Origin: Selaginella tamariscina
Lineage: Eukaryota; Streptophyta; Lycopodiopsida; Selaginellales; Selaginellaceae
Length of the DNA stretch: 64,000 bases
Assembly: GCA_003024785.1 (NCBI GenBank)
Contig: PUQB01000202.1
Coordinates: forward strand, 124,001-188,000
Direction of reading: 5' to 3'
This document shows positions 1 through 12,360 of the stretch, piece by piece. Position 1 is the stretch's first letter; each line of letters begins with the position of its first letter. Under the pieces are notes generated by a model. It ran no database searches, was not told the origin of the DNA, and saw only the letters and a list, made by a program, of their open reading frames with translations. Both the position numbers and the translations under genes were made by a program.

Positions 1-373
1 ATGAATGCTAGAATGAATTTTATGCCTTTTATTAACTACAATAGAATTATTTTAAAATTATAGAAATATAGTATTCTCTTTAATGTGAAACTTAATTCAA
101 ATGGGTTAAACATTCACTTCTTATGGTAATTTAATTGTTACAAGGCACATAAATCAATACTTTTATACACGTGATAATTATCATGTGCCAACGTGGCTCA
201 CACGCGTGCGGGAATGACATCCCATGCATTTACATGGGACAAGTAGGTCTAGAGCATTTCCTCCTACATGGGAGCAATTGTTTCGTCAATCAAGGGGTAC
301 TTTGTTTTACTCCTAGTAATTCTTTCTCTCGCTAGGCGCCATTAAATTCTCCCCCATCTTTTGCTGTTACTTT
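1..373. other. Non-coding AT-rich DNA
   Basis: No gene is visible. The stretch is AT-rich up to about 170 and then mixed, with no convincing reading frame or splice sites. Confidence 0.5.
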
Positions 374-665
374 CACTCTCACACAGCCACGGTACCCCAT
401 TGTCTCTGCTTCAAAGCCCTCATCCCCCTTCTCTCTCTTGGCTTCATTCCACTCTCACATCGGCACACTCTAATTCAAAGCTGTCATGTCCCCCTTCTCT
501 ATCTTGGCTTCACTTCCCTTACTCCCACTCTCACATCGACCCACTCTGCTTCAATCCCCTCTTCTCTTTCTTGGCTTTACTTCCCTTACTCGCACTCTCA
601 CAGCGGCACACTCTGCTTCAAAGCCCTCGTCCCCACCACCCTTATCTCCCTCCCCCCTCTCTCTC
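374..665. repeat. Pyrimidine-rich minisatellite, about 4 units
   Basis: Four imperfect units begin with CACTCTCACA near 374, 450, 526 and 593, so the period is about 76, 76 and 67 bases. Each continues with a CTCTGCTTCAAAGCCC-like and a CTCTTGGCTTCA-like block. The repeat creates an open frame rich in Ser, Leu, Pro and His on the plus strand, which I regard as a by-product and not a protein gene. Confidence 0.75.
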
Positions 666-857
666 ACACACAGCGTCACTTACTACTACTGAACATACCC
701 ATCAATCGCTTTGTCCCAATTCGCATTGGGTTCTTACGGATTTTCAATTAGATTTAGGTTGCAGGACAAGGCTTTTCCGTACTTGGGTTCCGGTCATATG
801 GCCATGCATATGTGTTTTTGCAAAAAAACACTAAGGAGCTCTATTGTGGTTACTAGA

Positions 858-1386
858 TGTTAAAGGCCAAAAATATAGCATGTAGGAACTGCATACATAG
901 GACTTTCCTACGGTGGAGGAATAACTTGTAGGAAAGTAGTAATAGGAAATATCCTGTGTACAGGAAAATCCTACGACAACAGGATAAATCCTATGGGGTA
1001 GGAAGAATCCTACGGTTGCAGGAAGCAGACAGTTATGACGGTTGGAGGAGGACAGGATTCGGTTAGGGCAAGCAGGGCAAGAAGGGAGAGAGACTATGAA
1101 GGCTATGAAGGCTATGGAGAGCAATGCATGAGAGAGAGTATCTTTGGGAGAGAAGTAAGTCTCCACACTTGCTATCTCTTTATATTCATATAGTAATGCA
1201 AGTGCATATTTATGGTGTATTGTGAATGCTTATACATGGCAATGGCCAAAGCAAAATCCTATTCTTGACCTTAGAGACGAGATAAGTACATATATAGAGC
1301 TCTCTATTAGACGAAATCCTATACACTTTAACTTGCAAAGCTTTTCCTGCGCTGTTCTACACACATGAAAGTTTTGCATGTTAACA
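858..1386 (+). repeat. 5' LTR of the gypsy element
   Basis: 529 bases, TGTTA...TAACA ends. Nearly identical to 5006-5528, with scattered substitutions and small indels, for example around 955-1015. Repeated TCCTA/TAGGA words fill its first third. Confidence 0.9.
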
Positions 1387-1388
1387 CA

Positions 1389-1404
1389 TGGCGACCACAT
1401 AGGG
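1389..1404 (+). other. Primer binding site of the gypsy element
   Basis: TGGCGACCACATAGGG starts two bases after the 5' LTR. Plant Tat/Athila-type gypsy elements have a TGGCG-type primer site at this position. The priming tRNA cannot be decided by eye. Confidence 0.6.
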
Positions 1405-1834
1405 ATTTCGCCATTGTTGTGGAGGAATTTGTTGAATTCCTAAATGAGAAGTCACATAGCTCTGAGAGAAGTAGAGTTTAAGTGAAAAAGAAGTGTGTAT
1501 ATATATGATGATGGATGGAGCCTTGGAGGCATAATGATCCTAACTCGTCTCTAGCAAGAGAGAGAGATAATAGGTAGGCCGAGAGAGAGGCTGCCCGAGT
1601 TGAGCAAATAGAGCTTGCTAATAGGCAAGAAGCTCTTATAAAACTCATTAATAAGATAGGAGAAAGTGCTGCTAAAGGTGTGGAGGATATACAATATGGT
1701 GACTATCAAACTGCAGAAGAAGAGGAGTTAAAAGGAACTCCTCGGAGAACAGGATTTCCTATTAGACCAGGAAGAGTATCTCCTGGAAATTCCCCTCTTG
1801 GTGAGGAGGAAGGTGGTAGAGAAAACCCACGAGA

Positions 1835-3100
1835 ATGTCTAATATGACACTTTTTCCCGGAATGCTGGGAGGCACATTGATGTTCCCAATATTTTCCGCA
1901 GGAAAGAAGGAAAATCCTAAAAGACATTTATTGCAGTTTGAGGAAGTTGTGAAGTTGTATAAAGTAAGCAATGCAGATAAGTTGCTTATATTTCTTCACA
2001 CATTAAAAGGAAATGCATCTGATTGGTATTATGAGTTGGAGAAAGATGTGAGAGAAGATTATGAGAAAGTTACAGAAGCTTTTAAAGAATACTTTAAAAA
2101 GGAGGAGTTACCTGAAGAGCACTTAGAGAACTCAGAAATATCCTACAAGGAAAAACTGAAACTCTAGAGGAATATACACACCGTTTTTAAAAAGCATGAA
2201 AAGAAATGTTCACTATATGTTAAGGAAGAAGCTTTGCTTCAATGGTAAGCAAGGATTGCAAAAGCCATATAGGCATTATGCAATGATAATTAAGGAAGTA
2301 AACAGAAAAGATCTTGTAAAGCATCTTAAAGATTATGAGAAGAAGAGGAGACAAATAGAAAATATAGCAAAAGGAAAGATAAAATCCTTAAGAGAAAGGA
2401 GGATAGTTCAGATGATGAGGATGAACCTATCAAGTTCGGGATTATAAGGTTTGAGAGAATGTTATTACAGCTAGTTAAGTCCTTGAAAGGTAATCTTGTG
2501 TATAAGGAATTAGATGCTAAAGTATGGTGTGCCAAGTATAAAAATCCTAGACATACTAAGGATGAATGTAGACTACAGTTGCTAAAATGTCAAATATGTG
2601 ATAAAGAAGGACATTCGGCAAAAGACTGTAAGTATTTTATTAATCAAAATGTGGCATGTGTGGAAAAAGAAAGGAGAAAAGAAAGAAGAAAGGAAGGCTT
2701 GGTATAAAGGCGTTTCCTGTGAGACAACCACCTGTTACCACATTCCCATCTCGAAATAGAAAGCTCTATTATGAGGAACAACCTGGGAGTTGGGAAGAAG
2801 GAAGAAATAGGAATCCTTTTGATAACAGAAGGAATGTTCCTTATATAGGAGGAGATGATAGGCTGTATGAGGGGGATCAAACTAGATATGCTCCACCATA
2901 TAAGCCTACTATGGGAAGGAAGGAATGTTCTATAGAGGACCAGAAAGAATCCAAGAAAAGAAAGTTATGGAGATCAAAATAACTATAATAAAGACAAGCA
3001 CAAGGAAGGAATTCTATATCTTACTTGTTATTCATGTGGAGAGAAAGGACATATTTCTCCAAACTGTCCTAAGAATCAGCCTTCCACCTCAAACAATGCT
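1835..3100 (+). pseudogene. gypsy Gag, broken into several frames
   Basis: Capsid-like sequence begins near 1835 (motif GNASDWYYELEKDV, about 2010-2050). Two zinc knuckles follow: CQICDKEGHSAKDC near 2590-2630 and CYSCGEKGHISPNC near 3025-3070. They are in different frames, with stops between them, so the Gag polyprotein is broken by several indels. Two CCHC knuckles are normal for nucleocapsid regions that bind genomic RNA. Confidence 0.75.
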
Positions 3101-3554
3101 CCTAAGAGAGAGCTTGGAGCTCAGTTCATTGATGTGGATGAGAATGAGCTAGAAAACCATCCTGCTGTGAGAGTAGTAATCTGTACAAAAAGAAATATAT
3201 GTCAGAAACAGGAAACCTTCCAGCAGAAGAAGGAAATTCTGTGTATCCATTGCGGGATAGTACGCAAACAATGGGAGAGATGAACACTCATCTCCAAGAA
3301 CGAGATCTCCCTGAGTATATCTCGGATGATGATACACAACCGGATATACCTAAAGATCTAAAAATAACTGATTCTATTTTAGGGAAGAATATTCAAGAGA
3401 AAAAGAATATTCCTGTAAAACAGAGTAACCCTAGAAAACAGAGCATTCCTGTGAAACGGATTCAGGATGACGTGGCAGAATCAATGGCTCAAAGTGCATT
3501 GAGCCAAGAAATTACAATTACGTTGGGACAATTAATACATATTGCCCATACATA

Positions 3555-3559
3555 NNNNN
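3555..3559. other. Run of five N
   Basis: Five undetermined bases inside the gypsy internal region, followed by an A-rich run. It marks a small assembly gap or masked base calls. Distances across this point should not be trusted. Confidence 0.95.
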
Positions 3560-3619
3560 AAAAATCAAATCTTGGAAATGTTGAACATTGTTCCAAAATC
3601 CTTACCTGCATAGAAAACA

Positions 3620-4720
3620 TTATGAAAAAGAAGGTGATTATGATGGGTATGTGCCCAGCATTACTGTATATATTGGTAAAAACAAGATAAAAGAAGTCCT
3701 TATAGATGGAGGCTCAGGAGTTAATTTTATTGAGGAACATGCTTGTAAAAAATGGGTTTAGGACCCATTGAGCCTGCTCCTTTTAATTTAAAAATGGCAG
3801 ACCAGAGAAGTGTCAAGCCTACAGGTATAGTGAGAGGAGTGACTATATCTATAAAGGGTCTTAAATATAAAGTGTCCCTTATTGTCCTCCAAATGGAAGG
3901 AAAAGATACTGTATATACTATGTTATTAGGTACCTTGGCTGAAAACTGCTAAAGTTATACAGGATTGGGGAACAGGAAAGATGACGCTGGGAGAAGGAGA
4001 AGGAAAACCGGTGATATACAATCATACTAAAAAGGAAAACAGACCTCTTATTTTAGAAGGATATGACTGGTTTAATGGCTTAGACGATCAGGAAGAAGTA
4101 GAAATCCTGAAAGCATATCCTGACTTAAAAGTCCTGACAGATATAGACTTAAACGTAGTGCTGAAAGGAAAGAAAACTGTTCAGCAGAAGGAAGAAGATA
4201 GGCCCGGATTGCAGGAAAAGTTCTATAAGGCAATCCCATATGAGATTGATTTACAGGAAACCTGCAGAGTATACATATGTGTATACTACAGATCCTTTGC
4301 AGCAAGTGAATATAGGTACAGAAAATGAACCTAAAAACCTATTCATTGCTCAGGAATTAGATAAAGAATTCCGGGAAAAAGGATTGAACTTGCTTCAAAA
4401 ATATCAGGATGTTTTTGCCTGGTCCTATAAAGATCTTAAAGGCATACCTCCTGAATTGTGTACACACACTATACAATTATTACCAGGAAGTGAGCCTGTG
4501 AAACAGAGAGGATGAATCCTAATTATGCACAGCTTGTGAAGGAGGAGATAGATAAGCTGTTAAGTGTAGGTTTTATTTATCCTATACAGGGTGCACAATG
4601 GTTATCACCACTTGTGATTGTTCCTAAAAAGAATGGAAAGTTGAGAGTATGTGTAAACTATAAGAAGTTAAATGATGCCACAAAAAGGATGTTTTTCCTA
4701 TTCGTTTATAGAGGATGAGC
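3620..4720 (+). pseudogene. gypsy protease and start of reverse transcriptase
   Basis: The protease core reads VLIDGGSGVNFI near 3693-3730. DGGS instead of DTGS is common in plant gypsy elements. After several frame changes the RT N-terminal part appears near 4512-4700 (WLSPLVIVPKKNGKLRVCVN). Coding similarity stops just after the conserved DATKKD region, before the YMDD catalytic box, and is replaced by Glu/Gln/Lys-rich repetitive sequence to 4937. The polymerase is therefore truncated and inactive. Confidence 0.75.
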
Positions 4721-5005
4721 CTAAGGAACAGGAAGGAAAAACTATTCAGAATAGAAGGAAGACTATTCAGGAAGAAGGAAAAACTATTCAGGAACAGGAA
4801 GAGGAAGAAAATGTGATACTAAGGAACATCATGAAGAAAATCAAGTGCTACAACTCAAGGTATCAACTTCAACCAAGAACTAAAGGAAGAGAGGAACAAC
4901 TTTCAAAAGCACAAAGAGGAGAATCTAGAGTACCATGAAAATCAACATCATAAGGAAGGATAGGATAGTTGCAGTGAGGACACTGCAAATTTAGGTGGGG
5001 AATAG

Positions 5006-5528
5006 TGTTATAGGAAAAATATAGCATGTAGGAACTGCATACATAGGACTTTCCTACGGTGGAGGAATAACTTGTAGGAAAGTAGTAGTAGGAAATATCC
5101 TGTGTACAGGAAAAATCCTACGCAGCAGGAAATCCTACGGGTAGGAAGGATCCTACGTTGCAGGAAGCAGACAGTTATGACGGTTGGAGGAGGACAGGAT
5201 TCGGTTAGGGCAAGCTAGGGCAAGAAGAGAGAGAGACTATGAAGGCTATGAAGGCTATGGAGAGCAATGCATGAGAGAGAGAGTATCTTTGGGAGAGAAG
5301 TAAGTCTCCACACTTGCTATCTCTTTTTATTTATAGTAATGCAAGTGCATATTTATGGTGTATTGTGAATGCTTATACATGGCAATGGCCAAAGCAAAAT
5401 CCTATCCTTGACTTAGAGACGAGATAAGTACATATATAGAGCTCTCTATTGGACGAAATCCCATACACTTTAACTTGTAAAGCTTTTCCTGCGTTGTTCT
5501 GCACATAGGAAAGTTTTGCATGTTAACA
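5006..5528 (+). repeat. 3' LTR of the gypsy element
   Basis: 523 bases, preceded by the polypurine tract TTTAGGTGGGGAATAG (4990-5005) and followed by the target duplicate CTAGA. Same ends and order as the 5' LTR. Confidence 0.9.
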
Positions 5529-5649
5529 CTAGATCTCGCCTCTAGAGTACTATAGGAACCTTAGTTTTCAGAGGTAATAAGGATACTTGCAGCGTGGATG
5601 TATACATGCACACACATGTCTTACACAATTATGGTGTTTGCTTTTGCAG

Positions 5650-6085
5650 CAACCTCTCCGATGAAGGCAAAAACGTGCTTTTAAAAGGTGAGGAGCCAAA
5701 TGCACAAGCTCAAGCGAAAGCCCACGGTAATGTGGTTACACTACAAGATAGGAACAACTGTATTGAGAAGAAATATGTCTTAGTGGACGAAGCGAGGAGA
5801 GGTCAATTCCTGCATGTGAAGGATCGGAATGGTAAAATGCTAAAATACATCAAGATGGAGGCCATGGGTTGGTTAACAGCTTGGGTACACAACAATCGGC
5901 CTTGGGTACACGATCATAACGTGCACGATTGTGACGAGCCAATATCAAAGCTATATAGGTACCAAAACAGGGTTCATGTCATTAGGTGCGAGCGTGCGTG
6001 GGTTTTGGATGAGAAGGATGAGACATGGTTTGAGATGGCTTTCACTCGCATGCAGCTTATGCAAGAACAAGACGTAGATAGCTAA
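5650..6085 (+). CDS. Unidentified protein, terminal exon
   Basis: An open frame of about 145 codons follows a good splice acceptor (TTGCTTTTGCAG, ending 5649) and ends with TAA at 6083-6085. A polyadenylation-like AATAAA lies at 6141-6146. The encoded product is hydrophilic, rich in His, Arg, Trp and acidic residues, with two WVH motifs (AWVHNNRPWVHDHNVHDCD) and a late RAWVLDEKDETWFEMAF. I do not recognise the family. The gypsy element ends about 120 bases upstream, so the upstream exons may have been separated by that insertion. Composition and length make chance unlikely, but function is unknown. Confidence 0.55.
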
Positions 6086-6149
6086 AAACTTATGGTGATT
6101 ATGGTGTAAATAACAATTAGTATGTGTGTTCTATGTTCTAAATAAAATG

Positions 6150-6813
6150 TCCTTTTAAGCTAGTTAAATATACATATTGAGGTATGTGTAAAGGGACGCA
6201 TCCTCGGATAACGAAACACGCATAATATATATATATTTTTATTTATTACTATCTCTCTATTTTCAGGTTTACTATATTCATGTTTTTAGGATAGTGGAAA
6301 TTGTTCATGTCCATATTGGAGCTGTTGCGTTTACCTCACATATACACCGTATAAACATAATGACACATTGCATATGTATAATATATGAAGATATATGTAT
6401 ATTATGCTTGTATCTATGCATGTGTATGGGCATGTATGCGTATGTACATAATGTACCCCAATCATGTATATAGGCTTAAAACTAGTGTAAGCAGACATAA
6501 TTATGTATATAGTATGAAATATGTGTGTATGTGCGCGCGCTTGTGGATGTAGATGCATAAATGGTCTTGCAAGGATGTTGATGCACCATGGAATCTTTGT
6601 GGAACGACTCAATAACAAGGAGAACCATAATAAATTATTGAATCATAACATCATTAATTCTTAATTAGCAAAATTAGAAGAAGACTACTCTATAAAGGCA
6701 CATTCTATAACCCTTGAACTCTCTACTCCAAAGCTATAGAACTACTCCATGTGTAATCAAATATTGGATGGACCCATCCATTATTTGATGTTAAACGACC
6801 TTTGATGAAGAAA
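6150..6813. other. Non-coding, microsatellite-like spacer
   Basis: TA- and TG-rich sequence with short ATATGTGT words. No supported gene. Confidence 0.6.
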
Positions 6814-7533
6814 CTAGAGATATCCATTATATGTCAGCTTTGCAACGAGTCCTACAAAAGGTGCGTTGTTGTAGGTAGTAGGTTCTAGTTGAGCTGCATT
6901 AGATCTCACATCACTAAATTCATCATTTTCATCTGGCCCTCCAACAATTGCACCAGTCAAGACATTAGGGTTTGGTGCATCCATGTCAAACCACTCCAAA
7001 ATCCATCACCGCACACAATTGGTTCAGGGTGTGTATGTATAGATGGGATAGATGCTCCTCGATGGTGTGCTTGCTGTGGAAACCTATCTCCAAAACCAAC
7101 CATGTAGGACATCCTTAATGGGTTCTCACCTAGTATATAATTGACTTGACTTGTTGCAAAGTTAGTCAACTCTCTAGAGGTGAGCAAGTTAGATCCACAC
7201 GAAAACCCACCTGTATCTAGGTGGTCTGCATAAACAGATGCAAGGAATGCTGCATTTATGGAGTATTGGATGTTGTTCCCATTCCTCACAAAGACCAATC
7301 CACCTACATAAAACCATGAGATAAATATACTATAATAAATATTTAATACATACAAAATCTATTGACTGTTATGTAGCACTCTAAAACATATATGCAATGC
7401 TAAAAGTACTTCGACACTAATTATGTATTGCACTAAGACACACATTAGCTATAGCCCGTACTATAAGAAAACCTTATATCCTAACACCATGTTCTACACA
7501 CACACACATATGTGACTAAAACTGTACATATGC

Positions 7534-7572
<39 letters not shown>

Positions 7573-9446
7573 TGCATGCACACATTGTCATACCTGGAGT
7601 TTTGTTGATAACGGTTTTGGATGTGTCTGGAAGATTCCAGCATAAGAATGCCTGAGCAAAATCGTTATACCGCCTCAAACCATGGTAGTTCACCTTGAGA
7701 TAGACCTACAATTTCATTAGTATCTTAAAGTGTATATCTTAATTGCTAAAACTTACTGTAGAAAGTAGCACTTGAACACCTGCATGCTTGTTCTCCCAAC
7801 TGAACTCACTAACATGCATGGTGAGTGTCTTGTTGTGGACTACATGCTTGAAGTACTTGGTTCTCCCAGTGGCTTTGTACAACCATGCAGCAGCCCATAA
7901 AAGCTCGTCCTAAGTCAAAACTCATAAGCATGTTGCAAGACTAAATTAGACTTGCTACCGTATGTATATAGATTAAACTTATGTTATAGAGTAACTAGTA
8001 TTAAAATGATATACTTACATTATATCCTGATTTGGAGCAGTAAAATGGGCATTCAGCAAGCGACGATATATGAAATGTATTAGCAAACTTGAACAGCTGT
8101 AAGAAAGTAAATTAGAATGTACATAACATGTTATTACTATATACAAAAGTATAAAAGTTCACAAAAAGAAAGGCCCATGTACAAACCATTCTCATGTACT
8201 TGAGCTGTATGTGACATATATATGTACATAAACACACAAACACCTATGCAAATAGAGACACACATATACACATAGGCGTTCATGTGAAACACATACCTTT
8301 ACACACATGCAGACACATATCATACACATGACATGTAGAGGGATTTATTGTTTACATTGTATTTATATACTTTATTCGTATTGGGTAGCTTTAGATATTT
8401 AAAGACAAAGTGATAATGATTAATATATATGCATATTTACATCCAACTTCCGTTATGTACATTATATAAATTTGGAAGTATATAATATGAAGTTAAATTT
8501 TAATTTGGTGTAACAAGGGTCTAATAAATATATTGTGAATGCATAAGTTAACCACACATGCACGTGTGTGTGCACACAACATGCAAGAACATACACGTGC
8601 ACATAGCATATTCACATGTTATAAATACACAGACACAACGTTTGTATATACCTATGACTTTTAATAATATACATAAATTACATAACAAAAGAGACGTTCA
8701 TATACACATGCATACCTATATGTAATAATGTCAACATGCACATGTAGACACACATATAAGTACACATTATAATGTCTATCTTTATTGAAAATATATTAAT
8801 TGAGAGGGAGGTGGAGGAGATGTGCACACACACACGTGCATAACAAGACATAGACAAGTGCACATAAACTATGTCATACACAAACGTTTATAAATGTAGA
8901 TAATAGATATGTATAGAAATACATACACACAAGACTTCTATTGAACACACAAGCATGTACATGAGAACATGTACACCTACATCTACACATAGATACCTAA
9001 AACCTAAAGATACAAAAAGGGTGGAGAGAGAGAACCTGAATAGCAAAACGCAATAACCTCCTTGCGTAAACTAGGTCTGAGTCTCTGAACACCAGAGAGG
9101 AAGCTGCAAATGCTGCTGCTATCTCCGCTACAATCTCTGTACCAGGTGACTTTTCGTTAACAAGATAAGCCTCTCTCGGTGGCTACATATTTGGGTCGCT
9201 GCCAACAATCGTGATCCTTGATCGGATTTCCCACCTTAAAAGATCAACTCTAAGTTATGCACATATAATAATAAATAACAATTATAAATATGCTTTAGCC
9301 TGCACCCATAGTTCTGTAGGACAGTATGAGCCTTAAGGAAGTAGTCTGTGCCCCAACGTATTGCTTCCTTGAGATTGTTGAGCTCATCAACACGAGCAAT
9401 CGCGTGCCTATACTCTATAAAACTCCATGATAACATAGTGATTGTG

Positions 9447-9578
9447 TATTCGGGAATGCCAGCCGCTGCTGGCGCTATGCCCGGGGCCTGCCAGGCGTCT
9501 CTCTTATTGACTATATGAACTGAATAGACACGACGGGTCAACTTGACCTAAGAGGGAATCACGAATATTCCCTCAATA
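9447..9578 (-). repeat. 3' LTR of copia element
   Basis: 132 bases. On the minus strand it is preceded by a polypurine stretch GAGTGGGAG (about 9579-9587), as expected for a 3' LTR. Confidence 0.9.
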
Positions 9579-9585
9579 CTCCCAC

Positions 9586-10342
9586 TCAAGTTGAGCTCGC
9601 AATACTTCTTTTCTTCACGCCCAGAGCTTGTACGTGTCGCGCGAACATTGCTGGTGGAAGTGCCTTCGTGAATATATCTGCCACCATCTCCGTGGTAGCA
9701 CAGTAGACGAGTTCCACTTTCTTCACCGCTACCTGTTCACGAATAAAATGAAACTGAACCTGGATGTGTTTTGTCCTGCGATGAAATCTTGGATTCTTTG
9801 TCAAGGCAATAGCTCCTTGATTGTCGCAATGCAGAACCGTTGCCTCCCATTGCTCATAGCTTAGACCGTTCAGCAGAGTCCTGAGCCAAAGAATTTCCTT
9901 GGCTGCTTGGGTCATTCCGATATACTCAGCCTCTGTGCTCGAGAGAGCCACGATTGGCTGCCGCTGGCTACTCCTGTAACTGCTGCGCTGCCCAGGCTAA
10001 AGATGTAGCCAGAAGTTGATTTACGCTGATCAACTTCCCCTGCCCAGTCTGCATCCGAGAATCCCTGCAACTTGAGTTGAGGCTGCTCTTGTTTTGTGTA
10101 GCACAAAACATAATCAGCTGTCCCCTTCAGGTAACAAAACACACGCTTAACTGCTTGCTAGTGCTGGAAGCCGGGATTTGCCAGGAACTGCGAAACCACT
10201 CCCACTGAATAGGCGATGTCTGGCCTGGTACAAACCATGGTAGACTAAACTGCCTACCATCTGCATGTACAGGATCCTCTCCATCACTGCTTTCGCTGCT
10301 TCCGTCTGAGGTGCCATGTCCTTACTGAGGTGCATGCCAACT
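9586..10342 (-). pseudogene. copia RNase H region
   Basis: Two frames carry RNase H: GFSDADWAGEVDQRKSTSGY near 9995-10060 and SSTEAEYIGMTQAAKEILWL near 9890-9945, ending with the ADIFTKALP motif typical of copia Pol C-termini. At least one indel separates them (around 9945), and another disrupts the junction with RT near 10340. Confidence 0.85.
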
Positions 10343-10343
10343 T

Positions 10344-11594
10344 TCATTGGCGTTGATGCAGAGTTGACGTCACTAAGCTTGAATTTCTGAGGAGCTCTTC
10401 AATATATTTCTTCTGAGACATTTCTAGTGTGCCCTTCCTCCTGTCTCTGAAGATCTGGATGCCAAGACAGTACTTGACGCTCCCAAGATCCACCATCTTG
10501 AATCTCGAGCTGAGATCTTTCTTCAGTTGATGAATCAGCTTCTTGCTTTTGTTGAGGAGCAAGCAGTCATCCACGTACAAAGCCAATAGCACCAGGAGAG
10601 CTCCCACTTGCTTAATATACACATTAGTGTCTGCAAAGAGACTCTCGAAGCCAAGGGCAAGAAGAAACGAGTTCATCTTTGCGTACCAGGCACAAGGCGA
10701 TTGTTTCAGGCTGTAGAGGGCCTTCTTGAGCTTGCACACCAAGTGCTCTCGTCCTTTGGCAATAAATCCGGCTGGTTGCTCAATGTAGACTTCCTCCTCC
10801 AAGTCACCATTCAGGAATGCCGTCATTACATCCATGTACTCTTCGTGAGCTGCTAAGTTGTAGAGAAGTCGAATTGATGCAAGCTTCACCACTAGTGAAA
10901 AGCTCTCATAGAAGTCGACTCCTTCGACTTGTGAGAATCCTCTCGCAACAAATCTGACTTTGTAGCGCGTGTCTCCATCAGGTCCTGTCTTGAGCCGCAA
11001 GAGGAACTTGGTCTTAATCACCTTCCTCCCAGGTGGCAGCTCCACAAGATCCCAGGTCTTGTTCTCCATCAATGAGCTGTACTCAGCTTGACGAGCAGTG
11101 CGCCACTGATCTGCATCAAGTCCGGCAAGAGCTTCTTCCATGGTCTTTGGAACAAGTGCATCTCGGCCATGGCTAAAGAGAAGTAGAAGCTGGTTCTCGC
11201 CTTGCTCCCCTTCTTCCTCCATGCTAGAGTTGGCAAAATAAAAGACTGGATCGTAAGAGGTCTCAGGAATTGGCACTGTCACTGATCTGTCTCTAGCAGC
11301 CTTGGTTTCTTGCCGAGAAGCCCACTTAGCTGCTTGTATGTCCAGCTGCTCCCTGTATTGACGCCCAGCCTTTGTGAGTGTGCACTCACGGCCAGAACGT
11401 CTCAAACTGCCCTCACTATTTTCAGCCCTGGTCCTGCCAACAGTGCGCTCACCACCGTGGTCTTCCTCGCCGCTAACTGGGTTTGCTGTTCTAGCGCTCC
11501 CACTGGTTCCAACGCTTGCTGTGTCGAGTGGCAAGCCTTCAGCTTCAGGGAGCAAGCCCTCACCTCCATTTGGATCGCCTCCAGCATCATCCAT
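10344..11594 (-). CDS. copia reverse transcriptase (416-codon open stretch)
   Basis: The longest open frame of the element. It covers an acidic/serine-rich linker and the RT domain: FLNGDLEEEVYIEQPAGF (palm), ALYVDDCLLL (catalytic YVDD), KYCLGIQIFRD. All RT core motifs are present. Fusion with integrase upstream and RNase H downstream is broken by indels, so the Pol polyprotein cannot be made whole. Confidence 0.9.
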   Translation of the reverse strand: MDDAGGDPNGGEGLLPEAEGLPLDTASVGTSGSARTANPVSGEEDHGGERTVGRTRAENSEGSLRRSGRECTLTKAGRQYREQLDIQAAKWASRQETKAARDRSVTVPIPETSYDPVFYFANSSMEEEGEQGENQLLLLFSHGRDALVPKTMEEALAGLDADQWRTARQAEYSSLMENKTWDLVELPPGRKVIKTKFLLRLKTGPDGDTRYKVRFVARGFSQVEGVDFYESFSLVVKLASIRLLYNLAAHEEYMDVMTAFLNGDLEEEVYIEQPAGFIAKGREHLVCKLKKALYSLKQSPCAWYAKMNSFLLALGFESLFADTNVYIKQVGALLVLLALYVDDCLLLNKSKKLIHQLKKDLSSRFKMVDLGSVKYCLGIQIFRDRRKGTLEMSQKKYIEELLRNSSLVTSTLHQRQ

Positions 11595-12360
11595 GCTCTT
11601 TGCACCGTCCTCGTTGCCTCCTGGATCATCCTGGTCGCCGCTTCCATTCCCCTCGCCGGCTCCTTCAGCTCTGCTCGTGTGATTGCGCGTGCCCTAACTG
11701 GAAATTCGTTTTCACTTTCTTCCGAGTCATCCGCAGCTACTTCCGTGAGAGAAAACTCTGGCGGTGGTAGGAGATTTGTTGTCACATACGTCCTGGACTC
11801 GTCAAAGATGACGTCCTTGCTCACGATCATTTTCTGAGTTTCGAGGTTGAAGAGCTTATAGCCCTTCATTGTGTTTGCATATCCAACAAGGACACACTTT
11901 TGACTTGTGCTTGTGAGTTTATCTCTGTGCTTTTTCAGCACATGCACATAGCAAATGCTTCCAAAAACACGTAGATGGCTCACATCTGGTTTTACACCAT
12001 ACCATGCTTCATATGGGGTCTTCCCTGATACAACTGCTGTGAGCTGGTGTATGCTGCCGTTGTGATGGCCTCACACCAAAACGAGTTTGGTAAGCCAGAG
12101 TCTCGCAAGAGAGTTCGTGCTGCCTCCTGAAGTGTGCGATTCATTTGCTCTGCTACACCGTTCTGCTGCTGTGTGTCAGGGATTGAAAATTGCCGTTGTA
12201 TTCCAGAGGAAATACAAAAACTGGCAAATTCCTTGGATGTATACTCCCCACCTCCATCACTTCTTAGCATTTTGATTCTCTTTCCTGTCTGCAACTCCAC
12301 CTGAGCCTTGTATTCCTTGAATTTCTGGAAGGCTTCTGACTTGAGCTGGAGGAACTTCAC
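11402..12360 (-). pseudogene. copia integrase and linker
   Basis: Integrase core: RSDGGGEYTSKEF and QQQNGVAEQMNRT supply the second Asp and the Glu of the DDE triad. The C-terminal half reads LRVFGSICYVHVLKKHRDKL and VLVGYANTMKGYKLF, typical copia post-integrase sequence. Frame changes separate 11992-12360 from 11402-11983. Confidence 0.85.

Larger units (their letters stand above)
858..5528 (+). mobile_element. Ty3/gypsy LTR retrotransposon, internally deleted
   Basis: Two long terminal repeats (858-1386 and 5006-5528) start with TGTTA and end with TAACA. The element is flanked by the 5-base direct repeat CTAGA at 853-857 and 5529-5533, a true insertion signature. Inside are Gag pieces with two CCHC zinc knuckles, a retropepsin-like DGGS motif and the start of a reverse transcriptase. 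The rest of RT, RNase H and integrase are absent: coding similarity stops near 4720 and a Glu/Lys/Gln-rich repetitive stretch leads to the polypurine tract. It is 4,671 bases long and cannot move by itself. It lies in plus orientation, upstream of an unidentified host exon at 5650. Confidence 0.92.

Noticed and set aside
361..834. 157-codon open frame rich in Ser/Leu/Pro/His
   Set aside because: It is produced by a pyrimidine-rich minisatellite, has no splice or start context and no family features.
11310..11837. Plus-strand 175-codon ORF inside the copia element
   Set aside because: It is the antisense shadow of the copia integrase/RT linker on the minus strand.
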